A DNA stretch of 64,000 nucleotides from the NCBI GenBank assembly GCA_033439255.1, contig CM065882.1, positions 1,736,001 through 1,800,000 of the forward strand, written 5' to 3'. This document shows positions 59,658-64,000 of the stretch, in pieces; within the stretch, counting starts at the first letter, position 1, and each line of letters begins with the position of its first letter. The notes below the pieces were generated by a model that was given only the letters and a program-made list of their open reading frames with translations, made no database searches and was not told the DNA's origin. Source of the DNA: Hericium rajendrae (Eukaryota; Basidiomycota; Agaricomycetes; Russulales; Hericiaceae). Position numbers and translations under genes: made by a program.

Positions 59658-61245
59658 ATGCTTGCCGACGACTTGCCTTGGCCAGAGCTCGGTAACGTCT
59701 CCCGTGGCGCTACTCGCGGCAACCAGGGCCAAAAAGGCGTCCTCAGTGCCCCCGATGCTGAGGGCCGCTGCCTCCTTCAACTCCGTGTTCAGCCGGGCGT
59801 CCTCACTGTCCTCCTCAATTCCCAGGCCAGCGATTGGTATCGCCGCCTCGATTCCGAGGTCAACCACGCCCTCAAGCTTACAAAGACGTATTGGCGCAAG
59901 GCCCGTAGACGGCAAGACTACGACGCTGTCGCCGACCAGGACCACATGGAGCTTCACGAGTGGCTCCAACAGCTCAAGGACAAGGTCATGTCCCACCTCG
60001 AGCTCCTCATGCAGCGCGGCGACATCAAGGGACCGCCCTACATCATGCCCGAAAACATCGAACTCTCTTTCCTGCGAAAATTCATCGAACGACAGGCCGC
60101 GGGTATTCCGCACAATCCCCGCCTGCGCAAAGCCTTCCAGGAAAACCGCTATGTACCCCCGCCCCGCCCATCTCTCGCCGATTCAGAGACTCCAGAGCCC
60201 TCAGAGTCGGGTTCCGGTCGGCATTGCTCAGATCCGGGATGGGCGGACGACGAGCCCGCCAAATTTTCAAGAGGTGGGTCGGTCATGATGTCATCCGATC
60301 GATTCCCGCTCATGTCGCTTTGCAGAGAACGCGTCTGCGCCTGCACGCTATCAATCAAATCCTACACTGTCCCTCCCATATCAGCCCCAAGCGAAGCCTC
60401 ACATCGGTGGCGGCGCGTCTTTAGAAGAAGAAGCGGAATCCTCCAGTAAGTTTTACAGATATTTATTCTCAATCACATCTAACGTTCTTCAAGAACGTTT
60501 ACTTCATGCCGCTCGCAGCGATCTGCGTCGCGCACAGAAGGACACCCAAGATGCCTTCGCACGATACACTGCATCGCTCGAAGCCGAGCGTCGGGCATGG
60601 CAGGAAGTTGTTGCAGTTGAGGACCGCAGGGATAATATCGTCTCAATGGTCCTTCGCCAAGGACAACGTCCGCCTGGTACGCGCATCTCCATTCCCTCGG
60701 ATCCGTGAGAATATTTGTTAATTGTCTGTTAGACTCTTACCGGAAACAGTCGTTCTCATCGGACAGCGAACTTCCGCACTATTCGCAATATCACCATCCG
60801 GAGTACCAGCTGAGCGCGACGCGGCCGCATACCGCGGAACACCCGCCATTGACGATGCGCTCAGCATACGCCTGGGATGAGGAACGCTATCCCGAACAAC
60901 CCCGCTCTGGCACGGGTACGGACTCGCCGCGCACCGCGAGCTCGAGCCCCAGTGTCCCGGAAAAGATGGCGGTCGATCAGTCCGCAATATCGTCGCCCGG
61001 GCGTAAACACCCGCGGCTATGGGACCAGCCCGAGGTGGGTACATCCATCCACCCCTGCACCCCTTAGACGCCCCTGCATTCCTTCTGTTTCTGATGCCGC
61101 CAAACTGAACTAACGCCCGCGCTCTTTTTGTTGCACGTATCAGGAACCGGGATCCGCGATGCTGCCTCCGCGCAAGCGCTCCAACCACGGCTCGCACACG
61201 AACTCGCCAGCCCTGCAGCCGCAGGGCCTCGCCGGGCACTTCTGA
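59658..61245 (+). CDS. Unknown protein with helical core and coiled-coil segment
   Basis: I do not recognise this family. Five exons join in matching phases to about 445 residues. Exon 1 (from ATG 59658) is well folded-looking: GRCLLQLRVQPGVLTVLLNS, SDWYRRLDSEVNHALKLTK, DHMELHEWLQQLKDKVMSHL, ELLMQRGDIKGPPYIMPENI and a helix ELSFLRKFIERQAAGIPHNP. After Ser/Pro linkers, exon 3 gives a charged helix likely to form a coiled coil (RLLHAARSDLRRAQKDTQDA, SLEAERRAWQEVVAVEDRRD). The tail is disordered with a basic PPRKRSNHGS element that could act as a nuclear signal. The stop is at 61245. Introns lie at about 60272, 60449, 60680 and 61033. No catalytic motif is visible; the function is unknown. Confidence 0.7.
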
Positions 61246-61884
61246 GGGCGCGATGCGCACATCGCACCATGCCGGCCTGATCCTCGATTCAGGCGGCAGA
61301 CGCGCATCGTGCCCTGGTGACCGTGTGCCGGTCTGCCCGGGCACGATTGCGACAATTCGGCACCCGCGTAAATCATAACGAAATTTGATACCCCCCACCC
61401 GCCAGCTTCTGTCGTGTTGTCAGACTTCCCCTGTTGCACGCTTCTTTACTTGCCGCAGGCATCTGACTCATCTAATTGCTTAGGAACCTACGGACGGTGG
61501 ACAGTACTTGCTCTCCGACATATACTGCTTTGTCTTGGCTTATCCGCTTTTGTCTGTTTGTTGTTTATCTTATCCTAATATACCCCAGCGTGTTGTATCG
61601 TACAGCACCCTGCTACAGTATGACATCGCGCACGTTACACAGGCGCCTCGATCAGCACGCGCACGCTAGTGTAGCACGACGCGCAAATTATTTTCTGTAC
61701 GCCTCCGTGATGTCAGCACGGATGAACCGCATAATTCGAGACAAATTGGCACGATGAAACGCGATTGGCAAATTGCGCATTGTCGCCGAGCTGCGGCTAA
61801 ACATATAAACATACTGACACCGAAGGCCCACATGCTCACATGCTCGATTGTGCACTCGTCGTCTGATGCAATTACGTAGGCAGT
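61246..61884. other. Intergenic, 3' flank
   Basis: This 639-base region lies between the unknown gene and the inverted-repeat element. No gene or RNA feature is seen. Confidence 0.55.
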
Positions 61885-62250
61885 TTTTACAGCCATTTGC
61901 ATAGAGCATGGCAGTAACTCGCGGTTTTTCGATGAAAGAGGAAAGGTGTGGCTGGCCCTGTGGCCGCGTGTTTTGGCGCCGTCACACTGCCGTCACTGTC
62001 CTCAGTCGACTCCCATATTGCTCTTGTCCTTACATTTTTGCATACATAAATACCCTCTGATTTGTACTTTATGATATTGTCTATAGTACTCTCATCAGCG
62101 AATGATGCCAGCAAGCTGAATTGCTAGGGAAAAGTGATATAATTGAGAATTCTATGCGCCAAAACATGCCGCCACAGGGCCAGCCACCCACTTCCTCTTT
62201 CATCGAAAAAACGCGCGCTGCTGCCATCCTTTATGCAAACGGCTGTAAGG
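61885..62250. mobile_element. Inverted-repeat (foldback/MITE-like) element next to aquaporin stop
   Basis: Two 93-base arms, 61887-61979 and 62156-62248, are inverted copies. Aligned without gaps, 81 of 93 positions match (12 differences, about 87%). The outer ends read TTACAGCC...GGCTGTAA, so the element can be read as CAGCC...GGCTG flanked by TA. The 176-base centre is unique and non-coding. Length, long inverted repeats, the lack of coding capacity and the TA flank fit a MITE or foldback element; the arm divergence suggests an older insertion than the one at 18131. The right end lies about 11 bases from the stop codon of the aquaporin gene, so that gene's 3' untranslated region must start in or run through the element. 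A purely structural RNA hairpin is an alternative reading. Confidence 0.75.
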
Positions 62251-62258
62251 ATTATGCA

Positions 62259-63436
62259 TTATGCAGGGCTGTCGTTCTTCTCGCGCCCCGGCGCGCTTCG
62301 TCCCTGCCCGCTGCTGCCCGAGCGCGGGCTCGCGCCTGCGACGAGCGTAGCTGGGTCCTCCGGCGACTTCGACGGGTCCACCGACGCTTGGTCTGGGTTG
62401 AGTTTCCAATACGGATAGCTGTCGTTCGCATCATGTGGACATATGATCAGAAACGGGCGAACAAAGGCCAGGCACCACTCACTGTTTGAGCATGGAATAG
62501 AACCCGGTGCCGAGGAGTGAGCCTAGGAAAGGACCGAGCCAGTACTGGAATAGCGGATCAGTGAGATCGGGGCGGTCTCGGCGCATCCACGAGAAAAGGC
62601 TTACCACCCATTGATCGTGGTACGGGAAACCAGTGACGGCCGCTGGGCCAAACGCGCGCGCGGTGTTCATCGCCGCACCCGTATAATTCACTGCGAACCT
62701 GGGCCGTGTCAGCACGCACGCGAGCGTCAGCAGTGAAACGCACAGATGGCACGCGAACAGCGTCAGCCCGATTCCGATCTGCCGGGACGTGTCAGTCGCG
62801 CTGCGCCGAAGGTGAGGTGAACACCGCTGACCGGTGCGAAGGGCGTAGCCTGGTGCTTCTCGGCCGCGAGCATGAGCACGGCGAGCACGAGGGTCGCGGT
62901 GATGAACATTTCTATGAACACGCCCTGCGCCTTGTTAATCCCGGGCTGCAGGGTGGTACTGGATGCATGGCGACCTGATCATCAGCATCTGCGCGACGGC
63001 TCGACAACGGGCCATGATGGCGAGGAAGATACGCGTACTTTGATGACAGCGGCCCTGGAGTGAGCGCCAGGACAAGGCCCGCCGCCGCAATTGCGCCAGC
63101 GAGCTGTGCGATGCAGTACAAGACAAATCGCACAGGCTTGATGACACCGATGAGGAGAAGGGCGAGCGTGATGTTGGGATTGAATAGGCCGCCGGTGATC
63201 CTGAAGAAGAGCCAGGCGGAGACGAGCAGGCTGAAGCCCATGGAAAGCGCGATGTACAAAACGTGTTCGATGTTGGACGAGGTAGATGGCGTCTCGCTTT
63301 TCTCTGCGGTGGCTGCTTGTATCCCGCCCAGGGCGAGCAGAAGGAAGACAGTCGTCCCCACAAACTCCACAAACGCCGCAAAACAATCGTCGGAGAATCC
63401 GCCGGTTGCTGTAGGAAAATGTAGATGTCGCACCAT
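62259..63436 (-). CDS. Aquaporin / MIP-family channel
   Basis: This is a six-helix membrane channel of about 300 residues for water or small solutes. Helix and loop blocks in order: AAFVEFVGTTVFLLLALGG, HVLYIALSMGFSLLVSAWLF, the first pore loop RITGGLFNPNITLALLLIG, VLYCIAQLAGAIAAAGLVLA, NTTLQPGINKAQGVFIEMF, ITATLVLAVLMLAAEKH, GIGLTLFACHLFAVNYTGAA, the second pore loop MNTARAFGPAAVTGFPYHD and YWLGPFLGSLLGTGFYSMLK. The two NPA boxes read NPN and NTA, as in a common basidiomycete aquaporin group. A C-terminal exon (YPYWKLNPDQASVDPSKSPE) ends at 62259. Introns of 48-80 bases all join in phase. ATG 63436 (MVRHLHFPTA) is preferred; 63517 is an in-frame alternative. The inverted-repeat element abuts the stop. 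Confidence 0.92.
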
Positions 63437-63754
63437 CTCCAGTATAAGAGCAGGAGTAAAGGGGGTTTTCGCGGGCCAAGCGGCTTTGCAGAGGTACAGT
63501 ATCTTTACATGTGCCATGTCAAACTGGCGGACGCAATCGCGTCAGTGGGGCCATCGCAGTGGCATCACATGACCGCTGATCCAAATCGTGCCGCTAGCTC
63601 CTCCCTCCAGCGCATTCCAGTAGGGGGGATCTCCAGTAGCACGATAATTCTGAGACATGGCACCAAATAAGTGGGGAGCATCGTATTGACTGGCAACAAA
63701 TGCACGGACCGTTGGGCTAAGCATCGATCGATAGGGCTCGTAGTCGGATAGTGG
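63437..63754. other. Intergenic / aquaporin upstream
   Basis: This 318-base region lies between the aquaporin start and the stop of the next minus-strand gene, and should contain the aquaporin promoter. No clear motif stands out. Confidence 0.55.
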
Positions 63755-64000
63755 TCAATCCCAGTCGCGTTTGCTGCGAGTCCGCTTGGTATGGCTGCGT
63801 TTGTCTTTCTCGATTCTCCGCTTGGCCTTCTCTGCTCTTTCCAATTGACGCACGCGCTCCTTCTGCTGTTCTGTTGGTTCGTTCTTCAGGGCCGCCGAGG
63901 ATGCGGACTGTATCAGAACGTGCAGCTTCGTGCGGGTCAGCTATGGGCACGAACGCGGAGATTCGGCGGATGCTACCGACTTTAGACAAACAGTCTTCCA
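63755..64000 (-). CDS. 3' end of a gene with a highly basic helical tail (5' end outside window)
   Basis: The last exon, starting after an acceptor near 63907, reads SASSAALKNEPTEQQKERVR followed by QLERAEKAKRRIEKDKRSHT and KRTRSKRDWD, then stop. It is a long Lys/Arg/Glu-rich helix with a strongly basic end, as in nuclear or ribosome-associated proteins. The part between 63907 and the window edge appears to be intron plus the end of an earlier exon. The family cannot be told from this piece. The frame is supported by coding-like composition and a stop, in contrast to the competing frame. Confidence 0.5.

Noticed and set aside
1-64000. rRNA, tRNA, CRISPR arrays, retroelements with reverse transcriptase or long terminal repeats
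   Set aside because: I looked for conserved tRNA arms, rRNA blocks, regular spaced repeats, and polymerase or integrase motifs and saw none. tRNAs with introns could be missed by eye.

Overview
The window is a stretch of a filamentous basidiomycete (Agaricomycete-type) nuclear genome. Nearly every gene is broken by several 48-70 base GT-AG introns. Intergenic gaps are short between housekeeping genes, and the gene families are fungal: a DUF1479 protein, cyanase, a Nas6/gankyrin homologue, a basidiomycete-style P450, Tsc13, Arv1, a class I sesquiterpene synthase, Get4, a WOPR (Gti1/Pac2) regulator and an NPN/NTA-type aquaporin. Several genes (P450, F-box, Tsc13, aquaporin) are very GC-rich at third codon positions, unlike the intergenic DNA.

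Layout. 1-1000: 3' half of a diverged beta-tubulin cut by the window edge. 2022-3841 (+): DUF1479. 4008-about 5275 (-): unknown protein. 5455-6307 (-): cyanase. 7275-7927 (+): DUF4604. 8457-10377 (-): coiled-coil unknown. 11264-12929 (-): protein with a CxxC...CxxC element. 13471-14659 (+): gankyrin/Nas6. 15851-17804 (+): cytochrome P450, followed at 18131-18660 by a TA-flanked MITE. 19495-21897 (+): F-box protein. 22458-23719 (+): Tsc13 enoyl reductase. 24310-25745 (+): Arv1. 26090-27379 (-): sesquiterpene synthase. 28942-29487 (+): HSBP1-like. 29702-31069 (-): Get4. 31661-33698 (+): MFS transporter. 38062-39280 (-): aldo-keto reductase. 44862-46481 (+): WOPR regulator. 47040-49158 (-): TFIIH subunit Tfb2. 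49710-51478 (+): SIM-rich RING-like protein. 59658-61245 (+): unknown. 61885-62250: a second inverted-repeat element, touching the 3' end of an aquaporin gene at 62259-63436 (-). 63755-64000 (-): 3' end of another gene.

Three intervals (33.7-38.1, 39.3-44.9 and 51.5-59.7 kb) contain no gene I can name. They hold only short open stretches, a few coding-like fragments and a small diverged tandem repeat.

Functional themes. Lipid and ER biology is represented by tsc13, arv1 and get4, which lie within 9 kb. Proteostasis is represented by gankyrin, HSBP1, the F-box protein and the SIM/RING protein. Possible secondary metabolism genes (P450, sesquiterpene synthase, MFS transporter, aldo-keto reductase) are spread over 23 kb among housekeeping genes, so they do not form a tight cluster. 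I found no wholly new system. The points most worth following are the two small non-autonomous DNA elements, the putative SUMO-targeted ubiquitin ligase-like protein, the diverged beta-tubulin, and the unusual number of 14-21 base microexons and GC-AG introns. All gene models were spliced by eye from reading frame, splice consensus and family conservation.
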